Source: Peribolospora baueri
Lineage: Eukaryota; Basidiomycota; Peribolosporomycetes; Peribolosporales; Peribolosporaceae
Assembly (NCBI GenBank): GCA_029717555.1
Contig: JAMDHS010000070.1
Span: 1-64,000, forward strand
Length of the DNA stretch: 64,000 nucleotides
Direction: 5' to 3'
Part shown: positions 1-11,328 of the stretch, piece by piece
How positions within the stretch are numbered: the stretch's first letter is position 1
Layout of the letters: each line of letters opens with the position of its first letter
Notes under the pieces: model-generated
What the model saw: the letters and a program-made list of their open reading frames with translations, nothing else
The model's database searches: none
What the model was told of the DNA's origin: nothing
Position numbers and translations under genes: made by a program

Positions 1-492
1 GTGGAGACGTTGAGGCAAGGAAAAGCCACAGTCGACAACGTCTTGAAAGCCATGGGCGAGTGCACCTGGGTCCACCTATCTTGCCACGGTCACCAGGACG
101 CCGAAAAGCCGATGGAGAGCGCTTTTATCTTGCACGAGGGCCGACGGCTTCTCCTCTCAGACATCGCCTCCCAGCGGCTTCAGCACTCGGATTTCGCGTT
201 CCTCTCGGCGTGCCATACCGCTGTCGGGGCGACCGAACTGTCGGACGAGTCGATCCACCTAGCCGCCGCCCTTCAGTGCGCTGGATTTCGAAGCGTGATC
301 GCGACGACGAGGGCTATTTACGACCAGGACGGTCCAACGGTCGCCGAGCACGTCTATCGGCACATGTTTCGAGGCGAGGGAAGGAACGCCACGGACGCTG
401 CTCGCGCCTTAAACGAGGCCGTGTTGGCTTTGCGTCGAGACAAGAGCGTCAAGGCGGATCGATGGATACCGTTCGTCCATATCGGCATTTGA
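1..492 (+). CDS. CHAT-domain protease, C-terminal fragment
   Basis: The open frame enters from outside the window and ends at 490-492, so only the last 163 or so residues are seen. It has the two landmarks of a CHAT (caspase/separase-like) cysteine protease: a histidine block, VHLSCHGHQD, near residue 25 and a cysteine block, FLSACHTAVG, near residue 67. These supply the His-Cys catalytic dyad in the family. The end, WIPFVHIGI, is the usual close of a CHAT domain. In fungi such domains often follow TPR repeats or other sensor modules and are thought to act in self/non-self or cell-death responses; the N-terminal part that would show this lies outside the window. No intron is needed here. The domain call is firm; the role and substrate are unknown. 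Confidence 0.85.
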   Translation: METLRQGKATVDNVLKAMGECTWVHLSCHGHQDAEKPMESAFILHEGRRLLLSDIASQRLQHSDFAFLSACHTAVGATELSDESIHLAAALQCAGFRSVIATTRAIYDQDGPTVAEHVYRHMFRGEGRNATDAARALNEAVLALRRDKSVKADRWIPFVHIGI

Positions 493-1329
493 AGCATCAG
501 TCTTTGTGCTGCTGACACCTCACCTTTTCATCGGTTTCTCACGCACCGACCCACGTTTTTCCTTGCCTGTATCAGTTGTCTTCGTACCACCTCGTCTTTG
601 TCTTCGGCGCCGAATGCACGGCGATCATTTTGCACAACCGGTGAAACGTATCCAACCTCTCCACTTCTACCTGCATTCCCTCCTTCGTCCTGGTATACTT
701 CTCTAACTGCGTTGCAGCAATAGCCCACTCCTTCTGTCTGCGGACTCTTCCCTCGAACACGTTTCTCAAACCCCCCGGGACAATAGAGAGCAGTCATAGT
801 TTCTCGAAGCCGATCGTCCGCCAGCAGTGGCCAGCCTCGCGGCCTGCAAATCTCGTCCCCCTTGTCTTCTTCTGCTTGACGGTACGAGTCAACATAGACC
901 GAGCATCGAAGATTAGGCCCATTTTGGAGTGGCCGCTGTCAGAAACGGAGCTAGGAGGGCTGAGGCAGGCCGCTGTCATGAACAGAGCACACGCAGGTAC
1001 CATCCGATCCGAGACTGTCATGATCACCGCCTCCGATCCGAGGCTGTCGTGACCGCCGCTCCCGATCCGAGATGGCACAATTGCCTTGTACTGGCGCATG
1101 CATGTTATATAGGGAGCCCGACAGGGCCTCCACCTTACCTTTCCTTTCGATACTTTTGTCACCACTCAGGTTCTTGAGTCTTGTCCTGCCTCTCTGCTTC
1201 CTTGCTCCCTTTCCTCCTCCTGTCTCGATTCGGTGTCGACTCCTAGTGCAACCCCTTCTGTTCCTCCTGCCTTGCCACCCGACGACCTGAGTAGGGAGCA
1301 ATCCCTGACAGCCCGCGCAGGGGCTACTT
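493..1329. other. Intergenic, no gene seen; 29-bp repeats
   Basis: No convincing coding region. Three imperfect copies of a unit starting CCGATCCGAG lie at 1004, 1033 and 1062 (29-bp period). They are followed by a TATA-like TTATATAGGG near 1105 and a pyrimidine-rich stretch to about 1290. This could be a promoter or an old repeat end; nothing in the sequence decides. Confidence 0.4.
1004..1075. repeat. Three-copy 29-bp tandem repeat
   Basis: Units start CCGATCCGAG at 1004, 1033 and 1062. The first two copies continue with CTGTC-A/G-TGA and a CCGC block, and the third is partial. The set sits just upstream of a TATA-like sequence, so it may be a regulatory array. Confidence 0.55.
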
Positions 1330-1539
1330 AGGGTTAGGTTTTAAGAGTGTTAGGTTTTAAGAGTGTTATTCTACTGTTCCCACTTAAGGGTTGCGTGTGT
1401 TAACTACAGGACGAGAGGGGATTAAGCGAGAAGAGTTGGGCGAGAGAGCTAGAAGGAGTGGGTGAGAGAGGGGGAGGGAGTGGGTCGAGAGAGCGAGATG
1501 GAGTGGGGCGAGAGAGAGTGAGGGAGAGTGGAGCGATGG

Positions 1540-3129
1540 TTATGTTGGCAGGGTCTGGGTATGGGGGGGTGGTGTGAAGGGAGATATTCCGTCTGGCACG
1601 GGCGAAATCCTTGGAAGGTCGATGTGTATGTCTGTGTCTGGCAGGCCCAGTTGTGCGCCAATTATGTTGAGTAGGTGAAGGCCTATCGGTCGGTATTTGG
1701 TGCGGTTGAGGAGGAAATCGAGCATTGTGTATCCCTTGCGGCCGTTTATTGCGCGATTGAAATCTCGTTGAAGTTGCGTGTTGCGGCCCCGATTATGATC
1801 ATCGGTCACCTGTGTAATCGTGTCCTGGAAGCATGTGTCGACATGAGTTCGGCGGAATGTTGCGCCACAGCAACATGTTTTACCCAAGCCGAAGGTCCCC
1901 TTGCGCCATCGGAGTGCCAGTTGACGTTGCTGTCGATCCTTGATGAGCAAACACCTGTCGGTGAGTCCTGGGGTTTTCGATGTGTGGTCGATGTAGGTGC
2001 CAAGCTTGCCGACATTCTCGACCCTCTCAAGATACTCCTTGCGCTGGGCATGCTGCCATGCCTGTAGGGAGGCTGTGGCCCTTTCTGTCTGGGAACTGCG
2101 CCACTTCTTGACTATGCGCGATCTGGGGCAGAATTTGACGAGTGAGGCAAGGCATGATTCAAGACCGGAGGGGGTGGCAAGTGGGTGGGAGGGGGAGCGG
2201 GGGCAACCATTATCATCCACATAGCCGCCTTGGTAGTCTGGGCCATTTGGGCTATTGAGCTTCCCCACCAGCGGGTCTATGAAGAAGTTGAAGAGGACTG
2301 GGGAGATTGGGGCGCCTTGTGGGAGGCCACAGTGTCTTTCGAACGGGGCTGTTTCAAGTCCATTGACGACGAGGGATGCTGAGGCGCCGCTGGTTATTGA
2401 GGAGAAGGCTAGAGCCTGCCAATGGGCTGGGGCCCCTTTAGCTGCAAGTGCTGCTATGACATGCTCTGCTTTGACCGAGTCATATGCCGCCTTGAAGTCC
2501 AGGAGAATGGCAATGCTGTGGGGTCTTCGTCGAGCGACATGGTCTGCAATGAGGAGGTTGGAGAGGCAGCTCCAGCCTCTTCGAAAGCCAGCCTGGCCGG
2601 GGTGGAGTGCCGTCCATGTGTTCGGTTTGGCTTGGAGTCCTGGCAGGATGCCGATCTCGAAGAGGCGCCGGAACATCGGCAGGAGGGAGATTGGTCGAAG
2701 GTCCTTGGCAGTTGGATTGGTCTCCACCTTGGGTAGGAGGGTTACGATGGAGTTTCTCACTGTGGCCAGGGTCTGGATGATCCGGATCTGAATGCCATCT
2801 CGTCCACCTGACTTGACCCGGGGATACCTTTTGATGATCTTGAGAATCCTTTCCTCCGTGAGGAGGGTTAGTAACCCATAGCCATCCTCCTTGTAAGCCG
2901 GTAGGTCCCATGAGGGTGGCTCCGGGGGTGGAAGATCTTTTCCCCATATCTTCCCCCAATGCTCGACCACCTCCTCTTCTACTGTCTTTCCCTCTTCCCT
3001 TGTGACGATGGGGCAGGGATCACGGCTTCTTTGGGCTTTTTTTGAAAGCCCGGAGCGCTGCTGTGGGGTTTCCGGACTTATTGAGTACCTCGAGTGCCTT
3101 ATCCGGTTGGGAGCGGATTTCGGTGGCAT
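1540..3129 (-). CDS. LINE reverse transcriptase ORF
   Basis: An open frame of 529 codons. It carries RT motifs in order: FRRGWSCLSN, LLDFKAAYDSV, the LPQGAPISPVLF turn and YVDD with two catalytic aspartates. The first-strand catalytic Asp in LDFKAAYD is also present. A thumb/connection region and a CCHC-like cluster follow. The frame is long and open for a mobile-element copy, so the insertion may be fairly young even though its 5' part is missing. The start is arbitrary because translation would begin upstream in a full-length copy. Confidence 0.85.
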   Translation of the reverse strand: MPPKSAPNRIRHSRYSISPETPQQRSGLSKKAQRSRDPCPIVTREEGKTVEEEVVEHWGKIWGKDLPPPEPPSWDLPAYKEDGYGLLTLLTEERILKIIKRYPRVKSGGRDGIQIRIIQTLATVRNSIVTLLPKVETNPTAKDLRPISLLPMFRRLFEIGILPGLQAKPNTWTALHPGQAGFRRGWSCLSNLLIADHVARRRPHSIAILLDFKAAYDSVKAEHVIAALAAKGAPAHWQALAFSSITSGASASLVVNGLETAPFERHCGLPQGAPISPVLFNFFIDPLVGKLNSPNGPDYQGGYVDDNGCPRSPSHPLATPSGLESCLASLVKFCPRSRIVKKWRSSQTERATASLQAWQHAQRKEYLERVENVGKLGTYIDHTSKTPGLTDRCLLIKDRQQRQLALRWRKGTFGLGKTCCCGATFRRTHVDTCFQDTITQVTDDHNRGRNTQLQRDFNRAINGRKGYTMLDFLLNRTKYRPIGLHLLNIIGAQLGLPDTDIHIDLPRISPVPDGISPFTPPPHTQTLPT

Positions 3130-3937
3130 TGTATGTGCCTAGGACCTCCTCTGCTACGGATGCGATTGCCTGTGTTAGAGTGAGGTCCATGGCATCGAGT
3201 AGGTTGGCCGCCTCTCGTCGTGATGTGGTTGCTGCCGCCCTGTCCCTCAGCCAGGAAAGCTGTTGGGTCGCTGCAGGGGTGAGAAGGTCATATACCTCGA
3301 CTAATCGTGCGCGGACTTCTGCTTTATCCAGGCTTCCGACTCGAAATCGTGTTAGCCCACGCCGCTGCTTGCTGGTATTTCCAGTCCCATTTTGTTGGCC
3401 GAGTCTTGCAGTGACACGGAGCAGGTGGTGGTCGGATGAGTATGGGAGCTGGGAGTGTGGGGTAACGTCATAGGAGGCGGCGTTGCCTTGTTGGATGAGA
3501 GCATTATCGAGTAGAATGTCACCTGGAGGAGCGACGAGCCTTGTGCCGGTGGCCGTCATCCAGGAATGGAAGATGGTTGCTCGTCCCTCAGTCAGATCAC
3601 GTCCCCTGCCACCTAAGGTTCGGTGGAAGCGGACATTGATGTCCCCCAGGACGAGGTCTGTGGTGCCCATCTCCTGTAGTGCCTTGGCACATAGGTGGTC
3701 CGGCATGCTGGGAGGTAGGTAGATTCCTGCGAGTGACCAATGGATGGTTTGGAGGCGGACCCAGTTATGGCCTTGCTGCTGGCCAGTAATGAGTCGTCGG
3801 GTGTTGTTGTTGATGAAGATGGCCGTTCCACCATGGGGTCGTTCTTGCATGTGCCAGGTCTCCCCAGCGATGAAGATGTCGAAGTAGTCGTTGCTGATCC
3901 AGTCAGTAATGGTGTTAAGTGTGCGGAGGTCTAGCCC
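3020..3937 (-). CDS. LINE endonuclease (APE-type), partial
   Basis: The frame begins inside an APE-like domain (residues DYFDIFIAGETW at the 5' edge, then HGGTAIFINN, a LVLGDINVRFH block, and SSDHHLL with the conserved Asp-His). In full-length LINEs this domain nicks the target DNA. The domain's extreme N terminus is absent, which fits 5' truncation. It overlaps the RT frame by about 100 bases in another phase. Confidence 0.8.
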   Translation of the reverse strand, partial: GLDLRTLNTITDWISNDYFDIFIAGETWHMQERPHGGTAIFINNNTRRLITGQQQGHNWVRLQTIHWSLAGIYLPPSMPDHLCAKALQEMGTTDLVLGDINVRFHRTLGGRGRDLTEGRATIFHSWMTATGTRLVAPPGDILLDNALIQQGNAASYDVTPHSQLPYSSDHHLLRVTARLGQQNGTGNTSKQRRGLTRFRVGSLDKAEVRARLVEVYDLLTPAATQQLSWLRDRAAATTSRREAANLLDAMDLTLTQAIASVAEEVLGTYNATEIRSQPDKALEVLNKSGNPTAALRAFKKSPKKP

Positions 3938-5821
3938 TTATGAACGGCGAAGGACGAGAGAAGGGCGGATGGCGGTGAACTACGCGCGAACATCCTCCTT
4001 TGCGGCCTTGTGATGCTGCTGATCGTAGATCTGGGGGAACGGGAAGGGGGGTTCGGAGAGGAGAGTAGGACATGGATCATGGATGAGTGCGTCTCAACGG
4101 CGATCGAGGGACGATGGAAGCGCACGTTGGGGTTCGGATTGTGCGCCGTCTCGTTCCACGGCTCCGGGTGGTGCTCTCGGCTGCGACAAGGGGCCTTGAA
4201 AGGGGTAGGGCGGGGGAAAGGCGATCGGTGCGTCGATGAGCTGGGATGGGGAGGATAGACATGGAGGCACTCACATAATCATGACGTTCTAACAGCCGTC
4301 GGACGTCGGACGAGGGAGGGAGGCGAACAAGGAACAGAACAGAACGGGTGAGGAAGCCCGTACAACCGGACAGACGGGACTGAACGGGCGGCGGAGAGCG
4401 GTGGACGGTGGACAGACCTGGGAAAAGAACCTCAACGGTTTTACCAAGTTCAACTTCATCTGTGTTGCCGTTGCCGTTGCCGTTGCCGTCTTCTCGACGT
4501 ATACGATACGATCCGATACGATATTCGCTTGGCTTCGCCTTCGATCCTTCGATCCTTCGTTCTCCCGTCCTGTTCGCGGGTCAACCGAGTTCGAGTTCGA
4601 GTTCGAGTTCGAGTTCGGTATTCGGTATTCGGTAAGGACGGGCGAGGTGAAAGAGAGGAAGGGCAGGGGTAGAGGGTAGAGGGCGAAGGGCGAAAGGCGA
4701 AAGGAAACGAAAGGAAACGAAAGGAGAGGAGGAAAGGGGATCGAAGGACGAGGTATATCTATCCGTCGTCCGTCGTCCGTCAGTCATCATCCCGGGTACC
4801 ACTATGTCCCACCCGATCGACGACGACGACGGCGACGACGACGAAGGACCGAGAGTGAGCGACGGAGGCAACGGAGCAAGCCCTCGCGAGATCTGGTTGG
4901 TGACCAGCGTAGAGGGACGCGAAAACGACCCGCGAAAACGTCATACTTTCATACATATAAACCAGCCAGCCAGCCAGCCGGCCGGGACGAGCAACGACGA
5001 CGACGACGACGACAACGACGTCGGGATGGGCGACGTGCGACGTGTTACGGGAAAGAGAGAGAGACACACAGAGCGACAGAGTTGGCCGTCGGCGCCTTTC
5101 CGACTCGAGTTTCCCGTTTCCGTCCTCGCCGGCGCCCACTGACCGGACACACGACGCTCGGCGATCTCGATCTGGGCAGGCGAGGCGGCAGGCAGGCAAG
5201 CACGACAGGCCACTCTCCACGCTCCCACTTTCCTACTCCACTCGCCTCGCCTCGCCCACTCGCCTCACCTGGTACGCAGGGTATCCAGTTATCGTCATAG
5301 CCATCGCCAGCCATGTAGCCATGCATACATGGACCACCCTCCTTCCCTCCCTTCCTCCCTCGGTCTGCCCCTCGAAAGAAAACGCCGGTACGCTTACACG
5401 TACAGACGGACAGACGGACGACGGACGGACAAACAAAGGCAAGGGCGAAGGAAAGGACGGGGATGAAGGAAAGGATGGACGTAGATGGCGACAGCAAAGC
5501 TCCGTCGCGCGGCGTGCGCGCGACTTCCCAAGACGCATGGAGAGAAAACGGACGGAGACCTGAGAGAAGACCAAGAATGAGGGGAGAGAGGAGAGGAGAG
5601 CGCGGGTGACATACGAACGGACGAGCGGACGGACGGACGGGCGGACGAGGAGGGGGACAGTGCGATAGAGGCGAGAAGAGAGGAAAGAAAAACCCAGACG
5701 AGACCCCGGGATGCAAACATGGATCGAAACGCCAACGGACGGACGGACGAAGGACACATCGCCTTCTTTCCACCCCGACCGCCGCCGAGCGGGCAGGCCG
5801 TGCGGGCGAACGGACGAGAGC
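3938..5821. other. Intergenic, microsatellite-rich
   Basis: This is about 1.9 kb with no supported gene. It holds GCCGTT hexamers at about 4462-4487, TTCGAG hexamers at about 4587-4616, a CCAGCCAG run near 4962, GAC triplets near 4994 and many GGAC repeats at 5400-5760. The long frames here on both strands are low-complexity (serine, valine or arginine runs) and I judge them chance openings in biased DNA. The right end should hold the 3' untranslated region of the GTPase gene. Confidence 0.5.
4587..4616. repeat. TTCGAG hexanucleotide microsatellite
   Basis: About five head-to-tail copies of a GAGTTC/TTCGAG unit. A GCCGTT run lies about 110 bases to the left. Confidence 0.75.
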
Positions 5822-6465
5822 CTACATGACCACACACTTCTTCTCCTTCCTCCTCCTCTCCCCGCGGTCGTCGCCGTCGCCATCCCCGTAGCCCATGGCC
5901 TCAAAGGCGCGACACTGGCGGACGACGTCGGCGAACACCTCGTCGACGTTGATGCGTTTTCGCGCCGACGTCTCGTAGTACGGCACGTTTCCCCAGGCGC
6001 GCGACAGATTGGTGCCGACCTCGCGAGGGACTTGTCGGTCGAGGCGGAGGTCGGATTTGTTGCCCACGAGCACCAACGGTACCCGGTTGTTTTTTATCCG
6101 TACGATCTGCTCCCTCAGTGGGCCGAGCTCGTTGACGGAAGCGAGCTGGGTGAGGGAGAAGACGAGGATGAAGCCTTGACCGGACTTCATGTAGAGCTCC
6201 TTGAGCGCCATGAACTGTTCGGTGCCGGCCGTGTCAAGAATCTCGACCAAGCACTGCTGGCCGTCGATGATGAGCAACTTGCGATAGGTGTCCTCGATGG
6301 TGGGGTCGTAGGTGCTGACGAAGACGTTGCGTACGAACTGGACCGTCAGGGCGGACTTGCCCACTCCACCGCCTGCAGAGGAGGAAGGGAGGGTGAGCGG
6401 CAGGGCAGGGCAGGGATACAGAGTGTCCTCTCACCTCCCATGATCACGACGCGAGCCTCCCTCAT
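5822..6465 (-). CDS. RSR1: Rap/Rsr1-type Ras GTPase
   Basis: Two exons, 6435-6465 and 5822-6372, joined across an intron with GTGAG...CAG ends, give 193 residues. The frame closes exactly. The P-loop GGGGVGKS is split by the intron. Other G-boxes are the effector loop [22 protein letters not shown] and ETSARK. Threonine rather than glutamine at the Ras Q61 position (DTAGT) marks the Rap/Rsr1 branch. The tail is lysine/arginine-rich and ends CVVM, a CAAX box, so the protein should be prenylated and membrane-bound. In yeasts, Rsr1/Bud1 directs bud-site and polarity choice through Cdc24 and Cdc42. I infer the same here. A neighbouring long intergenic stretch could hold its promoter. Confidence 0.93.
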
Positions 6466-9400
6466 GTCGATGACAATAGGCCGACGCTAGCAAAGTCGAA
6501 CTTGGGCACCGGTTGAAGAAAAGGAGGATTTGGTTCAGTAGCGGGGGCGGTGGGTGGAAAGAGCCGACGAATGGGACGAGTTGAGGGATCAAAGGCGGGA
6601 TGGGGGTGGGTGAGTGAGCGTCGGTGGAACGTAGTCAGACTGATGATTCCACGGGCGGGCGGTCGCGCGGGATCGGAGAGGTCCAATTTGGGGGTCGTGA
6701 GGGGTCGTGAGGGAAGGGTGCGAACGAAGGAAGAAGGGCGGGACTGGACTGGACTAGGCTGGTCTTCTTGCCGGCGAGGGAGGTGCGGTTGTGGTGGGAG
6801 CGTCGGTCGTTCGTTCGTTCGTTCGTTTGTCGTTGTCAAAGTCACAAACGGGGGGACGGAGGGCGGAGCGAGGGCGGGAGGGTCGTGATCGAGTCGTGAG
6901 TGGATCGTGAAGCGGCGGGCGAGGGTGGGGTGCGAGTGTGTGTCTGTGTCTGTGTATGTGTCTGCGTCTGTGTCTGTGTGTCGGCTTTTGGTGGGCGGCG
7001 TGGATGAGAGGATGGGGTGGGGAGAGAGAGAAGGGTGAGCGATTTGGGCTAGATAGCCAGCTAGCTAGGGCGGATTGGGATGGGATGTGAAGGGCGAGGG
7101 GAGGGATATGTGGAGGGTGGAGAGGGAGAGGGAGATGAGGAGATGGAGATGGAGATGGAGAAGAGCGGCGATGATGGGGCGGGGATGGGAAGGGATAGAG
7201 GGAAGGAAAGAGGGAAGAGGGAGAGGGAGAGAGCACGGGTGAATGGAAAAGGAGGGCGTTGGGGGAACCGACGGAGGGGACCACGCCAGACAGCCAGAGC
7301 CACCGACACACGCGCCCTCCCCTTCTAAACGCCGCCTCGCCCGGCCGGCTTCTCTCGAGAAGAGAAGAATAATAAGATGGCAAAGCCAACAAAAAAGAAA
7401 AAGAAAAGAAAAGTTAAGGACCACTCGTCCCACAACCGCCGCGAACCATATCTTCATCCCACCCCCTTCCTTCGCCCCCTCCTTTTCCCTCCTCCTCTCA
7501 CGCCGCGTCGCCATGGCACATTCGCGCGGATCCGCGACGTTCACGTTCACGTGCATTGCGATCATATTGGAGGGCCGTGCATGGTATGGCATGGCATGCG
7601 ACTCAGCATCGACGATAGGTAACGTTAAGTGGGTGGATGTATGGACGGACGGATGGATGGATGGATGGATGGATGGACAGGCAGGCAGGCAAGGTCGGGC
7701 TGCCATGCACGACTCCGCTAGGCCAAAATGCCCGTATTGCGTACGCAGCCTCTTTCAAAATTTCATACACGCCCCCTTCGCCTTCGCCTTCTACCCCGGT
7801 GCCGTGCCCGGTCCGTCCTCGCAGGGCAGGAAGGAAGGAACGACAAAGAGTGAACGAAGCGAGGACGGCGACGAGGACGGTGACGGGCGCTCGAGGACAT
7901 CACGCCCCATCGTCGCTCTCGATCTCGATCTCGATCGCATCGACCGGACCACGTTCATATCATCCTATCTATCATACCACGCCCCGGTCCCACAGCCAGG
8001 GCCAAGCCAGGTCGACTCAACAGGGTTTCGCACCTGCCCGTCCGTCGCCCACATGCCAGGGGAAGGGGAAAAGCGAACGGGGAAACCGAATATGGAAGCG
8101 AGTCGAAAAGGAGGAGCCGCCGATGGACGGACGGTTCACGGCTCGGTTCAAGGAGTCACGTGGGCCGGCTCTCGTCAGACAGACAGGGACATTAAGCGAA
8201 AAGAAAGGAGAATATAAAAATGGATACAAAAAGGCGAATGAATACAATACGCACGCAGGTCGCCACGCCACTTATTAAACGGCAGACGCTGTCGCTGTCG
8301 CAGTCGCTGTACCCGCCATCGTGGACTTGGACTTGATCGGGACGCCACTGTACAGTACGTACAGTAGCAGTAGCCACCGCGCCTAGCGCCCAGCCGTTCC
8401 GTTCCATTGGGTCGGCCGGCCTTCCGACCGCCCTCCAGCGAGCCAGCGAGCCAAAAGTCGAAATAGACCGCAGTCGGATCGCCATTCGGTGGACGTCGGC
8501 GGCGCAGCGGCAGATGACGGAGAGTATCAACGTCACACGCATTACTTCTATCAAGTGGAGCTACAATTACATATGCACATTCACGTTTTAATTCAAGATA
8601 AACCGGAAAGGACGCTTGCTCGCTACAGCTCTACCGACCGACTCGTCCCTCGACCGCCGCGTCCACTCCCGCCATGGAGCCTACCATCAGCGGGCGGTCC
8701 TTGGTCCTTGGCGACATGGAACGTTCCCAGTTCGGCCTCCAACGTGTGTACCCCGCTCGCTCGTTGACGAACCCTCCCTCGCCCGTCGTCGTTCTTCTTC
8801 TCCTTCAGCTCTCCCCGCCCACCCGTCCCCCGCTTTTCCATGTTTGCCTCGGCTGGCTTCCCGCGTCGCTGGCTGGGCCGAGAAGGAGGCGGAGACCGAT
8901 GGCGAGCCAGACAGAGCCAGGCGGCCGCCTCTCAGCCCGCGTTGTTTCGAGCGAGTGCCGTGACCGTGATCGTGTTGTATGCTCAGACGCCGTTAGTGAG
9001 AGCGGGCGCGAGCGCGACGTCGAGCCTTTGGCTGCTCTCTGCTCGAGCTGCGAGCGAGCGAGCGAGCGCCGTCTCTCTGCTCACCTTGCCTTCCTTCTCC
9101 TAACTAACCCGACGGACGTAAAGGCTTGCCCATCTCGACGTCGACCCATCGTTATCCTCTCCTCCTCCCTTTTTCTCCCTTCCCTCTCCCCTTTTTTTCT
9201 TCTCAGATTCGCCGACCCTCGATCAGACAGAGAGATAGTCACGTGGGCGCCGCGTGGAGACCCCGCACGCACGCACGCACGCATGGGTCAAGCCCCCCTT
9301 GAACGCATTCGACCTTGCGGGGAAGGGCCGCGCTGGGCGAGGCGAGCAAGACAGGCGCGGGCGAGGCAGGCAGGCAGGACCGCTGTGTGGCCTCACGCTC

Positions 9401-9512
9401 ACCTCGCCCTTCGTCATCGTACTACCACCATCTCGACGATCACCAGCCAGCTCGCCCTCGCCCATCCAAGCCCAACTCGTCTCATCTCTCTCTCTCTCTC
9501 CTCGCCGTAACC
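6466..9512. other. Long intergenic region, no supported gene
   Basis: This 3-kb gap separates the divergent GTPase and MLRQ genes. It holds a CTGTGT-type run (about 6938-6981), TTCG repeats (about 6810-6830), GGAT repeats (about 7650-7675), ACGC repeats near 9270 and long pyrimidine tracts. Frames of up to 324 codons exist but consist of skewed, low-complexity residues with no recognisable domain. The last 300 bases, rich in CT, are probably the MLRQ promoter and leader. Confidence 0.45.
7648..7676. repeat. GGAT tetranucleotide microsatellite
   Basis: About six GGAT/ATGG units, followed at once by a short GGCA run. Confidence 0.75.
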
Positions 9513-10170
9513 ATGGCCACCGCTTTCCTCGCCAAGGTGAGCCACCCTCGCCCTCGCCGCGAGCGCAGACCGATACTGACCTCACACCCGTCTACCTCGC
9601 CTTGAATCGATGACCCACCGGACGTCGTCGACACCAGAACGCCGCTCTCGCGTGAGTCGCCACACGAGCCCTCTTCCTGACCCTCGTCGCCCTCCCTACC
9701 TCGCTCACCTCCTCCCTCCTCGACATCCGTCCCCGTCCACACAGGCCCCTCTTCCTCGCCGTCGGTGCCGGCGTCGGCGGCGCGCTCGCCTTTGGCGGCT
9801 ACTACCTTACAAAGTCGCCCGACGTGGTCATCGACAAATCCAAGAAGCCCCAGCCTTGGAACCTTGTTGAACAGCACAAGAACACCAAGGTGAGCCGCCG
9901 ACCAGCCAGCCAGGGAGCGGTGGCGCGGCTCCGCTGACTACGCCCGACGTCTTGCACCGCCCGCAGCTCTGGTCCCCCAACTCGCAATTCTGGTCCTCCC
10001 GCACCTCCCTCCCCGACCCGCGCGCCGCGTTCCTCGACTCGAACTCGACGACGACGACGACGACCGCCGCCGGAAAGGACGCCAAGTCGGCCGCGTCCGC
10101 CCCCGCCAGCCGCGCGCTCGCGTTGGCCGAGCAAAGGGAGAAGGCTAAGAAGGAGGCTGGCGTCGCTTGA
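9513..10170 (+). CDS. MLRQ/NDUFA4-family respiratory subunit
   Basis: Four exons (9513-9536, 9638-9651, 9745-9889, 9967-10170) give 128 residues in one frame; exon 2 is only 14 bases. A short N terminus leads into one membrane segment (LFLAVGAGVGGALAFGGYYL), then TKSPDVVIDKSKKPQPWN, the conserved MLRQ signature around the PDV and PWN residues. The family spans the inner mitochondrial membrane and is described as a complex I MLRQ subunit or, in animals, a cytochrome oxidase partner (NDUFA4). The C-terminal half is an extension rich in Ser, Thr and Ala that is not typical of the animal protein. The start ATG sits in a good context (AACCATGG). Family confident; complex assignment open. Confidence 0.85.
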
Positions 10171-10789
10171 GAAGGCGGGGGAGCGATGCCCCTGGCCTGG
10201 CTTGGCCAGGAGCAAAGTCGTTCGTCGTTGATGATTCCCCCCTGTAGATCATATATTCCCTCTCTTTTTCCGAGATGCGAGAACGGAACGTTCGTTGTGT
10301 GAAGCGAGGCGGGCACCACCGCCGTGCCGTACCCGTACCGGACGGACGGCTACAAAGACACGAGCAAACGATCGCACATGGACGTTCCTCTCCAAGCCCA
10401 CAGACGGTCGGCGCGACGATCATTGAGATGCGAGCGCACGCTCGAGACTGGCCCTCGTTTTCGCTACCAAGAGCGGATTCGAACGACAACGGGACGACTT
10501 TTGGATGATCACTCGGCCGCACGATGGAGGATCGATCATCCATTACCCGAAGCGGTCGTGGGGGTGGGTGAGAACTAGTGTACAGTACAGCGAGCCGCGA
10601 CGACGCCGAGAGTAGTGAAACACAGAACAAGGCGCCGCAAAGACGGGCGCGGCCTTGGACGAGGGGAGAAGGGATGGGGATGGGGGAGACGAGGTCGCGG
10701 GCGAATCATACAAAGGGAGCCTGAATGGAGGAGAGAGAGAGAGGCTGAGGCGAGGCGAGGCGAGACAAAGACGAGACGTGGCGACGAGT
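10171..10789. other. Convergent 3' region, no gene seen
   Basis: This stretch lies between the 3' ends of the MLRQ gene and the H2B gene. Only untranslated-region sequence is expected; a GATTCGAAC string near 10478 does not fold into a tRNA arm. Purine-rich GGGGATG and GAGGCGAGGC runs lie near 10670-10770. Confidence 0.5.

Positions 10790-11328
<539 letters not shown>

Larger units (their letters stand above)
1330..3937 (-). mobile_element. LINE (non-LTR retrotransposon), 5'-truncated
   Basis: Read on the minus strand, the element runs from part of an APE-type endonuclease (about 3937 to 3020, with SSDHHLL near its end) into a reverse transcriptase (about 3129 to 1540). RT landmarks include ILLDFKAAYDSV, the GLPQGAPISPVLFN block and the catalytic box YVDD. 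A C-terminal zinc-finger-like C-x1-C-x7-H-x3-C pattern follows (CCCGATFRRTHVDTC). The endonuclease begins mid-domain at about 3937 and no ORF1 is seen, so the copy is 5'-truncated as is common for LINEs. The endonuclease and RT lie in different overlapping frames. The low-coordinate end probably lies in the short tandem repeats near 1330-1366. LINE identity is firm; the clade is not assigned. Confidence 0.9.

Noticed and set aside
1329-1345. A telomere or subtelomere boundary
   Set aside because: Only one or two TTAGGG-like units are seen, and genes lie on both sides.
5045-5904. Overlapping frames of 147-242 codons on the minus strand
   Set aside because: Composition follows GGAC/GTCC and CT repeats; residues are runs of Ser, Arg and Pro with no domain, and mirror frames exist on the other strand.
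7243-8217. A 324-codon plus-strand frame
   Set aside because: Built on microsatellite and purine-rich sequence, with no conserved segment and no sensible splice structure.
8674-9510. A 278-codon plus-strand frame
   Set aside because: Biased Arg/Ser/Pro/Leu content, no domain, and it overlaps the CT-rich promoter of the MLRQ gene; chance opening in GC-rich DNA.
10465-10495. Possible minus-strand tRNA (GTTCGAATCC string)
   Set aside because: The five-base T-arm stem does not pair and no matching acceptor, D-arm or anticodon arm was found.
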